Shown here: positions 16,892 through 25,535 of the stretch, piece after piece
Position numbering within the stretch: position 1 is the stretch's first letter
How the letters are laid out: each line of letters begins with the position of its first letter
Assembly (NCBI GenBank): GCA_023386585.1
Contig: JAEWJM010000020.1
Coordinates: forward strand, 1 to 28,535
Direction of reading: 5' to 3'
DNA: 28,535 nt
Source of the DNA: Bacteroidota bacterium
GTDB taxonomy: Bacteria > Bacteroidota > Bacteroidia > Flavobacteriales > Flavobacteriaceae
Notes under the pieces: model-generated
What the model saw: the letters and a program-made list of their open reading frames with translations, nothing else
The model's database searches: none
What the model was told of the DNA's origin: nothing
Position numbers and translations under genes: made by a program

Positions 16892-16920
16892 TTTGTCCAC
16901 GCTTAACTGTTGTATTTTTG
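16892..16920 (+). promoter_or_regulatory. Bacteroidota-type promoter for the metal-uptake pair
   Basis: TTTG (16892-16895), 17 nt, TATTTTTG (16913-16920) is a full consensus match. It ends 7 nt before the ATG at 16928, so the leader would be almost absent. I saw no clear Fur- or Zur-type palindrome overlapping it. Confidence 0.6.
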
Positions 16921-16927
16921 ACGCGGC

Positions 16928-17278
16928 ATGAGTAAGCGCAATTCATTATACAGTTTTTTATCAGGGCTTTTTCTACTTCTCACGATCGTGGGCCAGGCGG
17001 CGCATTCGATTTCCCACCTGCAGGCCGAAATGTCGCGAAAACATTGCCAGCACCAATATCATAACCGTAGTGAAATTGGGCACCAGCACGACTCGCCTGC
17101 TCATTGCCTGCTTTGCGATTTCACTTTTAGCCAGGCGCTCGCTGAGAAACCGCTTTGCATTGAAATTCGTAAACCAAAAATTCCTGCAACATCAGTTGCA
17201 TCGGTAACGCAATCCTTCTTTTGCCGAAATGCGGAAGCCTCTATCCTGCGTCGCGGCCCACCGGCTTTTATTGTTTAG
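16928..17278 (+). CDS. Small exported His/Cys-rich protein, probable metal-handling partner
   Basis: This 116-residue protein has an N-terminal hydrophobic helix (about 8-28, LYSFLSGLFLLLTIVGQAA) that could be a signal or membrane anchor. A histidine-rich segment follows (HSISH, then KHCQHQYHNRSE, GHQHD, AHCLLCDF at about 26-65) with a CxxC pair, and the C-terminus contains a RRGPPAF motif. The layout (hydrophobic start, His-rich middle, CxxC, arginine and prolines near the end) loosely resembles the DUF2946 group found beside metal-related TonB receptors; that is resemblance, not proof. It lies 38 nt upstream of the ZnuD-like receptor and probably shares its promoter, so periplasmic binding of zinc or copper is the best inference. 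Confidence 0.75.
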   Translation: MSKRNSLYSFLSGLFLLLTIVGQAAHSISHLQAEMSRKHCQHQYHNRSEIGHQHDSPAHCLLCDFTFSQALAEKPLCIEIRKPKIPATSVASVTQSFFCRNAEASILRRGPPAFIV

Positions 17279-17316
17279 CCACACTTCCGCATTAGCGATT
17301 CACTTAAACAATAAAC

Positions 17317-19518
17317 ATGAAAAATTTTCTGCTTTTAGCGGCATTGCTGTATGTCGCTGTACTTCACTCTCAAAATACAATATCAGGCGTCATCACTGAT
17401 GCGCAAAACCAACCATTACCAGGCGTTTCGATTTCGATTGGTGAACTTCACAAAGGAACGGTTTCGGGCGCTGACGGAACTTTTTCAATATCAAATCTTC
17501 CTGCGATTTCTACAATGGTTAATTTTTCGATGATCGGTTTTGAAAACCAAAATATAAAGACGGGCATAAAAGGACATACGATTCTGAACATCGTCATGCA
17601 GGAGGTAATTCATCAAATGGATGAAGTGATTGTATCGACGTCTTTTAATCGGCTTCAATCACAAAACGTAATGAAAGTCGAACATGCCGGTATTGCGTCA
17701 TTGCGTCAAAAAGGAGTTACAAGTTTAGCCGAAGGACTAGCGACAATTCACGGGGTATCGCAGATTTCGACAGGCGCATCAATAGGCAAACCGGTTATCC
17801 GCGGATTAAGTTCGAACCGGGTTTTGGTGTATTCGCAAGGAGTGCGATTGGAAAACCAGCAGTTCGGCGAGGAGCACGGACTTGGACTGAATGATTCGGG
17901 GATTGAAAGTGTCGAAGTCATTAAAGGCCCGGCTTCACTATTGTATGGTTCCGATGCTTTGGGTGGCGTACTCTACTTTAACCCTGAAAAATTCGCTGAT
18001 TCAGGAACTTCGGCTGCAGATGTCAATCAACGGTATTTTTCGAACACACTCGGAAGCAGTACTTCTGTAGGTGCCAGAATTTCATCCGACAACCTAAAAT
18101 TCCTTGCCCGCGGCAGCTATTCTCAGCATGCCGACTATAAAATTCCGAATGGTGAGCGAGTCGAAAACACCCGTTTTAATGAGACCGATTTCAAAACAGC
18201 GGTCGCCTTTAGCAAATCGTCTTATTCGGGAATTTTCCGCTATAATTACAATCGGCTGCGTTTGGGAATTCCCCGTGGCGGATTTTCAATATCAACTTCT
18301 GCCGAACCCGAATTTCCACGCCAGGCAGTCGACAACCATATCTTAAGCTTTCATAACAGCATTTTTTTTAAAGGCTCAAAAATGGATATCGATCTGGGAT
18401 ATATCAATAACGACAGAAGTGAATTTGAGGAAAGTTCCGCTCCATCGCTCCGCATGAAACTGCAAACATTTAATTACGATCTAAAATATCATTTAGCTGC
18501 ACTAGATAAACTGGAAACCATCGTCGGAATCCAGGGAATGAATCAGCAAAACCTGAATTTCGGAGGTGAATACCTCATTCCGGATGCAGTAACAAACGAC
18601 TTTGGGATTTTCGCCACCGCTAACTACGAGTGGTCATCAAATGCAATTCAGGGCGGAGTTCGCTATGACAACCGCGCAATTAGCTCCCAAACTATGGGCG
18701 TTCTAAACGAAAGTGGATATTTTGAGGCCATCAATCGGTCTTTCAAAAGCATTAATGCGGCAATTGGCTATAAAACCGAACCAAGCGAAAAAAGTTCCGT
18801 ACGAGTGAATCTTGCATCAGGATTTCGCGCACCCAATCTTTCCGAACTGACTTCGAATGGCATCCACGAGGGAACGAACAGGTACGAAATCGGAAACAAG
18901 GACTTGAAAAATGAACAAAACCTTCAGCTTGACGCGGACATTGAATACAAGGAAAGCCATTTCGAATTTTCGGTGAATGGCTTCGTGAACCGCATCGGAA
19001 ATTATATTTACGCTGAACCAACGGGGGAAAATATTGAAAATCATCCTGTGTTCAGATATGTTCAAAACGAAGCAGTACTTTTTGGCGGCGAGGCCGAATT
19101 GCATTTCCATCCGCATCCACTGGATTGGCTTCACATCGAAAGCAGCTTCGAGACCGTAACCGGAAAGAAAAGTGACGGTGATTATCTTCCGCTGATACCT
19201 GCGACAGGTTGGACGAATACGATACGCACCGAGTTCAGTGTGGGAAAATGGCTGTCTTCCGGATTCGCGCGCACTGACTTGGTTTCGACATTTGCGCAAA
19301 AACTTGTTAGTGGCGCCGAAACATCTTCATCCGGATATTGCCTGCTCAATATGGCATTTGGCGGAAAAGTAAACCTTGGTAAATATAATTTCAACATCAG
19401 CCTCAACGGTACAAACGTACTTGACCAGCGGTATGTGGCGCACTTGTCGCGATTAAAGCCGGAAGGTATTCCAAACCAGGGACGGAATGTGATATTGATG
19501 TTCTCTTTCGCGATTTAG
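17317..19518 (+). CDS. TonB-dependent outer-membrane receptor, ZnuD-like
   Basis: The 733-residue protein has a signal peptide (about 1-18), a carboxypeptidase-regulatory-like domain (about 20-95: ISGVITDAQNQPLPGVSIS, GTVSGADGTFSI), a TonB-box-like stretch (MDEVIVS), a plug domain (GKPVIRGLSSNRVLVYSQGV, VEVIKGPASLLYGSDALGG) and a 22-strand-type barrel ending in an aromatic-hydrophobic C-terminus (VILMFSFAI). The barrel segments FGGEAELHFHPHPLDWL, LPLIPATGW and NVLDQRYVAHLSRLKPEGIPNQGRN resemble the ZnuD family that imports zinc. The preceding His/Cys-rich gene strengthens a metal substrate, though the long His/Asp-rich extracellular loop of neisserial ZnuD is absent. The stop overlaps the stop of the convergent gene. 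Confidence 0.9.
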   Translation: MKNFLLLAALLYVAVLHSQNTISGVITDAQNQPLPGVSISIGELHKGTVSGADGTFSISNLPAISTMVNFSMIGFENQNIKTGIKGHTILNIVMQEVIHQMDEVIVSTSFNRLQSQNVMKVEHAGIASLRQKGVTSLAEGLATIHGVSQISTGASIGKPVIRGLSSNRVLVYSQGVRLENQQFGEEHGLGLNDSGIESVEVIKGPASLLYGSDALGGVLYFNPEKFADSGTSAADVNQRYFSNTLGSSTSVGARISSDNLKFLARGSYSQHADYKIPNGERVENTRFNETDFKTAVAFSKSSYSGIFRYNYNRLRLGIPRGGFSISTSAEPEFPRQAVDNHILSFHNSIFFKGSKMDIDLGYINNDRSEFEESSAPSLRMKLQTFNYDLKYHLAALDKLETIVGIQGMNQQNLNFGGEYLIPDAVTNDFGIFATANYEWSSNAIQGGVRYDNRAISSQTMGVLNESGYFEAINRSFKSINAAIGYKTEPSEKSSVRVNLASGFRAPNLSELTSNGIHEGTNRYEIGNKDLKNEQNLQLDADIEYKESHFEFSVNGFVNRIGNYIYAEPTGENIENHPVFRYVQNEAVLFGGEAELHFHPHPLDWLHIESSFETVTGKKSDGDYLPLIPATGWTNTIRTEFSVGKWLSSGFARTDLVSTFAQKLVSGAETSSSGYCLLNMAFGGKVNLGKYNFNISLNGTNVLDQRYVAHLSRLKPEGIPNQGRNVILMFSFAI

Positions 19519-20315
19519 AACCGGTTATCGCCGTCGAGCAGATTCCCGAGTCCGCCTAAAATGCTTCCTTCGTCCCTGCTGTTTCCGCCCGAGCGTGGCG
19601 CCGAAGCAATGATCCTGTCGGCAAGCCTGCTGAAAGGCAGCGATTGTATAAATACCGTTCCGGGGCCGCGCAGCGTCGCAAAGAAAAGTCCCTCGCCGCC
19701 AAAAATCGAGTTCCTGATCCCGCCGATGAATTCGATGTCGTAATCCACCTCGCGTGAGAACCCAACAATGCAGCCGGTGTCGACTTTAAGCACTTCACCC
19801 GCCGCGAGTTCTTTCCGCGCAAGCGTTCCGCCCGAATGCACGAAAGCCATTCCGTCGCCTTCGATTTTCTGCATGATAAAACCCTCGCCGCCGAAGAGTC
19901 CGCGGCCGAGCTTTTTGGAGAATTCAATTCCGACCGTCACGCCTTTTGCTGCGCAAAGGAAGGCATCTTTCTGGCAGATGAATTTGCCGTTGTACTGCGT
20001 CAGGTCGATTGGAACAATTTTCCCCGGATAGGGTGATGCAAAACTGACCTTGGCTTTTCCGTTTCCGGAGTTTTGATAAGCAGTCATAAAAAGGCTTTCG
20101 CCCGTTAGAACCCTTTTTCCGGCCGACAATAGCTTGCCAAAAATGCCCGATTCCTGGCCGCTTCCGTCGCCGAAAATTGTCTGCATCTGAATGTTGTTTT
20201 CCATCATCATAAAACTTCCCGCTTCAGCAACGACAATTTCAGATGGATCGAGTTCAATCTCAACATATTGCATTTCCTCGCCATAGATGTGATAGTCGAT
20301 TTCGTGTGCTCTCAT
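19515..20315 (-). CDS. AIM24 / TIGR00266 family protein
   Basis: The 266-residue protein matches the TIGR00266 (AIM24-like) family: an N-terminal beta strand (HEIDYHIYGEEMQYVEIEL), VVAEAGSFMMME, a central Gly-rich region (GIFGKLLSAGKRVLTGESLF), KKLGRGLFGGEGFIMQKIEGDG, HSGGTL and NSIFGGEGLFFATLRGPG. The fold is a pseudo-symmetric double-stranded beta helix; the molecular function in bacteria is not established. The Ser/Gly/Asp-rich tail is probably flexible. No signal peptide is present. It is the third gene of a minus-strand operon, 10 nt after mtgA, and its stop codon overlaps that of the TonB receptor on the other strand. Confidence 0.9.
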   Translation of the reverse strand: MRAHEIDYHIYGEEMQYVEIELDPSEIVVAEAGSFMMMENNIQMQTIFGDGSGQESGIFGKLLSAGKRVLTGESLFMTAYQNSGNGKAKVSFASPYPGKIVPIDLTQYNGKFICQKDAFLCAAKGVTVGIEFSKKLGRGLFGGEGFIMQKIEGDGMAFVHSGGTLARKELAAGEVLKVDTGCIVGFSREVDYDIEFIGGIRNSIFGGEGLFFATLRGPGTVFIQSLPFSRLADRIIASAPRSGGNSRDEGSILGGLGNLLDGDNRF

Positions 20316-20325
20316 ATTTTTAGAT

Positions 20326-21003
20326 TTAGTAGTTCAGTTTGATGTATCGCATGTTTCTTACGATCCTGCCCTTTCGGCGTTCGATATAGGAAGATGACCG
20401 AGTGGCGCGGAATTTTCGCGGATTGGGCAAAATCGACGCAATCCCGGCGGCTTGTTGCGGCGTGAGCGTTGCCGCGCTGCGGATATACCAATGATGTGCA
20501 GCAGCTTCGGCGCCATAAACGTTGTTGCCCATTTCGATGCTGTTCAGGTAAACTTCCATGATGCGCTCTTTTCCCCAGAAAATTTCGATCAGAACCGTAA
20601 AATAAGCTTCCAATGCTTTCCGGACGTAACTCCGGCCTTGCCACAGAAATACATTTTTTGCTGTTTGCTGCGATATTGTACTGCCGCCTTTGAGCCTTTT
20701 TCCCTTCTGATTGTTTTTAATCGCCTTCTGCAACGCCTCGAAATCAAAACCGTGATGTTCCAGAAAATTCGCATCTTCGCTGGCAATCACCGCCTTTTGG
20801 AGATTGGGTGAAATGTCGTCGATAGCAACCCAGTCGTGACTGAATTCAAGTTCGTTCCCTTTAATAATATTTTCGATTCCACGCGCTACCATGAGCGGTG
20901 TGAATGGAATTGGCACATATTTAAACAAAATCACGAAAAATACCGAAAGGACGATAAACCAAACGGCTATTTTCCGGATTGCGCGAAGAATCTTCTTTAT
21001 CAT
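20326..21003 (-). CDS. mtgA: Monofunctional peptidoglycan glycosyltransferase
   Basis: The 225-residue GT51 enzyme polymerises lipid II into glycan strands at the periplasmic face of the inner membrane. It has one N-terminal membrane helix (about 12-30) and the GT51 motifs VIASEDANFLEHHGFD (catalytic E76), KGGSTISQQTAKNVFL, RKALEAYFTVLIEIFWGKERIMEVYLNSIEMGNNVYG and LTPQQAAGIASILPNP. There is no transpeptidase domain, as expected for MtgA. The frame is open to an ATG at 21150, but the ATG at 21003 is chosen because it begins the basic residues before the membrane helix and overlaps the upstream stop as ATGA, the usual coupling signal. Confidence 0.95.
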   Translation of the reverse strand: MIKKILRAIRKIAVWFIVLSVFFVILFKYVPIPFTPLMVARGIENIIKGNELEFSHDWVAIDDISPNLQKAVIASEDANFLEHHGFDFEALQKAIKNNQKGKRLKGGSTISQQTAKNVFLWQGRSYVRKALEAYFTVLIEIFWGKERIMEVYLNSIEMGNNVYGAEAAAHHWYIRSAATLTPQQAAGIASILPNPRKFRATRSSSYIERRKGRIVRNMRYIKLNY

Positions 21004-22115
21004 AAAATTACGAGATCGGCGAGTTCCCGGCCAACGAGGCTGCCGATTGCGACACCCATTCCGCCGAGGCGTACGCCACAAAAAGTGTGACTTGACAATT
21101 GTTTTACGACAGGGTATTTTTTTGGACCCATTCCCATTATGCCACTCCAACGATGTTCGATTTCGAACTTCCGGCGCGGTAAAATTACTTCTTTTAAAAG
21201 TTGTTCGAGCCGATTCTGGATTAAATCCGATTGTCCCATTGTGGTTGTGGTCTCGCCATCAAAGTCAAGATTTCGTCCACCGCCGAAAAGAATGCGATCG
21301 CCAACATTTCGAAAATAATAATAACCTTGATCAAAATGGAAAGTGCCCTTGACTTTCAACCCGGGAATTGGCTTCGTGATGACAACCTGCGCGCGGGCAG
21401 GGCGGACATCTTCACCGGTAAACTTGGCTGCGAATCCATTGTTTGCAATCAGAAGTTTTGATGTCTTGAATCTTATGGACGGCAAATTCACCCACACACC
21501 ATCGGTAACTTCGTCGAACGATTGCACCTCTTGGTTGTTGAGGATGAGGATTTTCTCGGCAATCGCTTTGCGCAGCAGCGCTTGCATCATCTTTCCGGTG
21601 TCGATCTGCGATTCAAAAGGGTTGAAAATCAGTTTATCGGAAATCTTTTCAAATCCAAACCCGTTCGAACGAATCGAAAAGACATCCTCGTGAAATATCG
21701 GCCGCAGCAGGTTATTTACCTCGGTCATTTGAGCAATGCAGGGGGCGGCTAATTGACCGTCGTCAGAAAAAATTTCCCAGCCACCCAGATTTTCAAAGTT
21801 TATTGCTTCATCGCCGAGCGTTTTCCGCATGAATTGGAGTCCGTCCCATCGCTTGCGTATCAGTGCGACGACCTCTTCTGAGGAATGCTTTTGGAGGTCA
21901 TCGACGATTTCGGATAAACTGCCAAAGCAAGCGAAACCGGCATTCTTGGTACTTGCGCCTTGTGGAAGCGGCCCGCGCTCCAACAGCAGAATTTTGCTGT
22001 CCGGAAATTTTTCGCGCAATCGGACCGCTGCATTGAGTCCGACGATCCCGCTGCCAATTATAGTATAATCGACATTCGAAAACCAACTATCAATTTCCCA
22101 CCAGCTTAATTCCAT
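21000..22115 (-). CDS. FAD-dependent oxidoreductase (DAO family)
   Basis: The 371-residue protein has an N-terminal FAD-binding motif (DYTIIGSGIVGLNAAVRL, GxGxxG at 21-26, with the acidic end LLLERG), the DAO-family segment GASTKNAGFACFG, a substrate domain with YYYFRNVGDRILFGGGRNLD, and a C-terminal FAD motif (GVRLGGMGVAIGSLVGRELA). It probably oxidises an amine or amino acid, but the substrate cannot be read from the sequence. It lacks a signal peptide. The gene leads a minus-strand operon and overlaps mtgA by 4 nt (ATGA). Why an amine oxidase-like enzyme is coupled to a cell-wall polymerase is not obvious. Confidence is high for the family, low for the role. Confidence 0.9.
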   Translation of the reverse strand: MELSWWEIDSWFSNVDYTIIGSGIVGLNAAVRLREKFPDSKILLLERGPLPQGASTKNAGFACFGSLSEIVDDLQKHSSEEVVALIRKRWDGLQFMRKTLGDEAINFENLGGWEIFSDDGQLAAPCIAQMTEVNNLLRPIFHEDVFSIRSNGFGFEKISDKLIFNPFESQIDTGKMMQALLRKAIAEKILILNNQEVQSFDEVTDGVWVNLPSIRFKTSKLLIANNGFAAKFTGEDVRPARAQVVITKPIPGLKVKGTFHFDQGYYYFRNVGDRILFGGGRNLDFDGETTTTMGQSDLIQNRLEQLLKEVILPRRKFEIEHRWSGIMGMGPKKYPVVKQLSSHTFCGVRLGGMGVAIGSLVGRELADLVIL

Positions 22116-22262
22116 AGCAATCTTTTGGTAAAATTATCATTTTTCGCGCGTTTCAGGAACCGATCTGCGAATAAGAATTATTCAAGTATTTAAAGCTAAC
22201 CTTTAGATATTCACAACTACTTCTTCTGTACTTTATCGATTGTTTAGTTAATTTATTCAACC

Positions 22263-22296
22263 GTTGAAAAATCAATGAAAATATGATTTATATTTG
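22263..22296 (+). promoter_or_regulatory. Bacteroidota-type promoter for the secreted metalloprotease
   Basis: GTTG (22263-22266), 22 nt, TATATTTG (22289-22296) matches the consensus. The ATG of the protease is 32 nt downstream, and a short upstream reading frame starts 9 nt after the -7 box. The rest of the divergent gap 22116-22327 is AT-rich with nothing else recognisable. Confidence 0.5.
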
Positions 22297-22304
22297 AGTA
22301 AACT

Positions 22305-22331
22305 ATGGATGAAAAAACCTTGAATTTATGA
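22305..22331 (+). CDS. Possible 8-codon upstream ORF overlapping the protease start
   Basis: ATG GAT GAA AAA ACC TTG AAT TTA TGA encodes MDEKTLNL and stops inside the ATGA that also contains the protease start codon (22328). It is in a different frame from the protease. Given the promoter at 22263-22296, its ATG would lie at or very near the 5' end of the mRNA. It may be a leader peptide that couples translation, or chance. Confidence 0.3.
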   Translation: MDEKTLNL

Positions 22332-25300
22332 AGAAGAATTTACTTTCGATTGCAATGATAGCCTGTACGGGCTTTTCTTTTGCACAAAACGGGGTGTGGA
22401 AGACCGCTCCCGTTAAAACGAATGCGCCGATTGTTGCCAATAAAATGGCGCTGACGCATCCAACAATTATCGCGGTTGATCTCGACCAGCTCAAACAGGC
22501 ACTTTCGGGCGCTCCGCAACGCTTTTCCGGCCACTCCAATGTGGTTGTTTCTTTCCCGGACGCAGATGGAACGATGCGGCAGTATCGCGTCAATGAGAAT
22601 TCAAACATGGATCCTGCGCTGGCAGAACGTTATCCGGAAATCAAATCCTACGTCGGCGAAGGCATCACTGATCCGTCTGTGACAATTTACTTTAGCATTT
22701 CACCGCTTGGACTTCAAACGATGAAGATCAATGCCGACCGGACAACCGAATTTATCGAACCTTATACTACTGATTTAAGTACGTATGCAGTTTATCGAAA
22801 GCAAGATAAAGCTGCGTCATTAAATGCTTTTGAATGCCGACTTGCCGAAACAGCACAGCCTGCTCTTGAAACCGATGCCACAGCACGGCCAAATGCCGAC
22901 GATGCGTTTCTTCGCACATTCCGGCTTGCACTGTCGGTTACCGGTGAATATACTGCATATTTTGGTGGAACAAAGGCCCTGGCGCTTGCCGCGATAAATA
23001 ATTCAATGACACGTGTGAACGGCGTTTTTGAAAAAGATTTCGCAGCGCGGATGGTACTCATTGCAAATGATGATGCCGTAATTTATACAAGCGCTTCTTC
23101 CGATCCATATTCGGCGGCATCGACCGGAGCCGGCGGCGCGTGGAATTCACAGCTGCAAAACACATTGACGTCGGTCATTGGAGAAGCGAATTATGACATC
23201 GGCCACCTTTTTGGCGCTTCGGGCGGCGGCGGTAATGCGGGCTGCATCGGATGCGTCTGCACCAACGGCTCAAAAGGAAGCGGGTTTACCTCTCCAGCCG
23301 ATGGGATTCCTTCAGGCGACAACTTCGATATCGATTATGTTGCGCATGAAATGGGACATCAATTTGGCGCAAACCATACTTTCACGCACAGCAATGAAGG
23401 AACCGGCGCGCAAATGGAGCCGGGAAGCGGGTCAACGATCATGGGCTACGCCGGAATCACATCCAAAGATATCCAGCCGCATTCAGATGCCTACTTCCAT
23501 GCGATCAGCATTCAGCAGGTTACAAACAATATCAAAGCAAAGAGTTGTCCGGTGAAAACCGCTACAGGCAATTCCATACCGAGTGCGAGCGCAGGAGCCG
23601 ACTATACAATTCCGAAAAGCACGCCATTTATGCTGACCGGTGCAGGGACCGATGCAAACGGCGACATTCTGACCTATTGCTGGGAGGAAATGGATTCACA
23701 AACCACCACTACGAATCCAAGCGCAACAAAAACCAGCGGCGTAAACTTCCGCTCGTATAATCCGACCACTTTACCAACACGGTATTTCCCAAGAATGGCA
23801 TCAGTTTTAACCGGTGCAACTACGACTTCGGGAAGCGAACTGGTTGTTGAGGCATTGTCGTCAGTGGCAAGAACGCTCAATTTCAGGGTGACTGTCCGTG
23901 ACAATCGCGCCGGCGGATCCGGGAACAATTCCGACGATATGGTCGTAACCGTTAACGCTACTGCCGGTCCGTTTACAGTAAACTCTCCAAACACAGCCGT
24001 TTCGTACGTTGGTGGAAGCACGCAAACCGTCACCTGGTCGGTCGCTGGAACTACCGCAAACGGAGTAAATTGTGCCAATGTGGACATCCTTTTATCGACT
24101 GATGGCGGAAATACTTTCCCTGTAACATTGCTTGCTTCGACTCCAAACGACGGAACACAGGCAGTCACAATCCCGAATACTCCCGGGAACCAGAACAGGA
24201 TAATGATCAAAGGAACAAACCACATCTTTTTTGATGTTTCAAATGCCAACTTTACGATTACGTCCGGATCGTCAGATACGGTTGCGCCATCGGCTCCTAC
24301 AAGCCTTGCAGCGTCGGGAACAACGCAGACAACAACCAATCTGGCTTGGAACGCATCAACCGACAATGTTGGGGTAACAGGTTATGACGTATACCAAAGT
24401 GGCGCTTACAAAGCGACAGTTTCGGGAACTACATACGCCGTGAGCGGACTTTCGGCTTCGACTACCTATTCGTTCTATGTTATTGCAAAAGATGCTGCAG
24501 GAAATTCATCTGCGGCCAGTAACACGGCAAGTGTGACTACTTTGGCTCCGGTAGCCGATACTACAGCGCCGTCAGCTCCTACAAGCCTTGCAGCTTCAGG
24601 AACCACATCGTCGTCAACCAACCTGACATGGAACGCATCAACAGACAATGTTGGCGTGACCGCCTATGACGTTTATCAGAATGGCGTATTCAAAACATCG
24701 GTAGCGTCGACTTCGTGCGCTGTGACCGGGCTTGCGGCTTCGACGACTTATTCGTTCTATGTAGTTGCTAAAGATGCTGCAGGAAATCAATCTGCGGCAA
24801 GCAACACGGTTAGCGTTACGACTTCATCGGTTTCGCTTACCTATTGCACATCGCAGGGCAACAGTGTTGTGGATGAAAGAATCCAACGCGTACAATTCAA
24901 TACAATAAACAATTCCTCGACGGGAGGAACAGGTTATACCAACTTTACTTCGGTTTCAACATCGGTGAACAAAGGGTCGTCTTACACGATCACGATTACT
25001 CCACAATGGACCAGCACCAAGTACAACGAAGGCTACGGTGTATTCATCGATTATAACCAGGATGGCGATTTCTCGGATTCGGGAGAAACAGTATGGACAA
25101 AATCGGCTTCAAAAACAACGCCCGTCAGTGGAACCATTACAATTCCGGCATCGGCGTTGACCGGTTCAACCAGAATGCGTGTTTCTATGAAGTACAATGG
25201 AATTCCAACTGCTTGCGAGACGTTCTCCTACGGCCAGGTGGAAGATTATACGCTCAACATTGGCTCGTCAGCGAGGGAAGCTTCTTCCGGATTGACATTT

Positions 25301-25516
25301 ACGCTTTACCCGAACCCGGTTAAAGGAAACGAGCTCAATATTACGATTGACGGTGATCAGGCAAACTTCCGCATCTACAATACACTCGGACAGGAATTGT
25401 CAAAAGGGCGTGTCGTGAATAGTGTAATTCCGGTAGGCGACCTTACTCCGGGAGCTTACATGCTGGAAATCACCAGCGAAGGCCAAACGACTGTGAAGCG
25501 CTTCATCAAGCAATAA
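22328..25516 (+). CDS. Secreted reprolysin-like metalloprotease with FnIII, GEVED and T9SS sorting domains
   Basis: The 1,062-residue exported zinc protease has a signal peptide (about 1-19), a propeptide-like N-terminal region (20-190) and a metzincin catalytic domain (about 195-410). The zinc motif is HEMGHQFGANH (H340, E341, H344, H350) and the Met-turn is STIMGYAG (M372). Next come a beta-sandwich region (about 415-645), two near-duplicate fibronectin III domains (about 650-832), a GEVED-type domain (about 838-975, FIDYNQDGDF and GQVEDYTL) and a type A T9SS C-terminal sorting domain (about 985-1062, LYPNP, IYNTLGQEL, PGAYMLEI, KRFIKQ). The protein should cross the outer membrane through T9SS, with the sorting domain removed. 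Substrates are unknown. It is transcribed from its own promoter and ended by a strong terminator. Confidence 0.95.
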   Translation: MKKNLLSIAMIACTGFSFAQNGVWKTAPVKTNAPIVANKMALTHPTIIAVDLDQLKQALSGAPQRFSGHSNVVVSFPDADGTMRQYRVNENSNMDPALAERYPEIKSYVGEGITDPSVTIYFSISPLGLQTMKINADRTTEFIEPYTTDLSTYAVYRKQDKAASLNAFECRLAETAQPALETDATARPNADDAFLRTFRLALSVTGEYTAYFGGTKALALAAINNSMTRVNGVFEKDFAARMVLIANDDAVIYTSASSDPYSAASTGAGGAWNSQLQNTLTSVIGEANYDIGHLFGASGGGGNAGCIGCVCTNGSKGSGFTSPADGIPSGDNFDIDYVAHEMGHQFGANHTFTHSNEGTGAQMEPGSGSTIMGYAGITSKDIQPHSDAYFHAISIQQVTNNIKAKSCPVKTATGNSIPSASAGADYTIPKSTPFMLTGAGTDANGDILTYCWEEMDSQTTTTNPSATKTSGVNFRSYNPTTLPTRYFPRMASVLTGATTTSGSELVVEALSSVARTLNFRVTVRDNRAGGSGNNSDDMVVTVNATAGPFTVNSPNTAVSYVGGSTQTVTWSVAGTTANGVNCANVDILLSTDGGNTFPVTLLASTPNDGTQAVTIPNTPGNQNRIMIKGTNHIFFDVSNANFTITSGSSDTVAPSAPTSLAASGTTQTTTNLAWNASTDNVGVTGYDVYQSGAYKATVSGTTYAVSGLSASTTYSFYVIAKDAAGNSSAASNTASVTTLAPVADTTAPSAPTSLAASGTTSSSTNLTWNASTDNVGVTAYDVYQNGVFKTSVASTSCAVTGLAASTTYSFYVVAKDAAGNQSAASNTVSVTTSSVSLTYCTSQGNSVVDERIQRVQFNTINNSSTGGTGYTNFTSVSTSVNKGSSYTITITPQWTSTKYNEGYGVFIDYNQDGDFSDSGETVWTKSASKTTPVSGTITIPASALTGSTRMRVSMKYNGIPTACETFSYGQVEDYTLNIGSSAREASSGLTFTLYPNPVKGNELNITIDGDQANFRIYNTLGQELSKGRVVNSVIPVGDLTPGAYMLEITSEGQTTVKRFIKQ
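24275..24823 (+). repeat. Tandem duplication of a fibronectin III domain (282-nt period)
   Basis: The stretch from 24275 recurs from 24557 at an offset of exactly 282 nt (94 codons), in frame, inside the protease gene. Blocks such as CTCCTACAAGCCTTGCAGC, TGGAACGCATCAAC, GACAATGTTGG, TATTCGTTCTATGT and GATGCTGCAGGAAAT are identical or nearly so between copies. The high DNA identity suggests a recent duplication or ongoing gene conversion. Confidence 0.85.
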
Positions 25517-25535
25517 CAGCACTGCGTTTTGAAAT

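Noticed and set aside
21004..21150. 49-residue N-terminal extension of MtgA
   Set aside because: It is an Arg/Pro-rich out-of-frame shadow of the oxidoreductase gene; the ATG at 21003 precedes the membrane helix and forms the ATGA overlap.
23674..24366. 230-codon minus-strand open frame antisense to the metalloprotease
   Set aside because: It mirrors the codon structure of the protease's low-complexity Thr/Ser-rich region and has no recognisable domain, signal or promoter.
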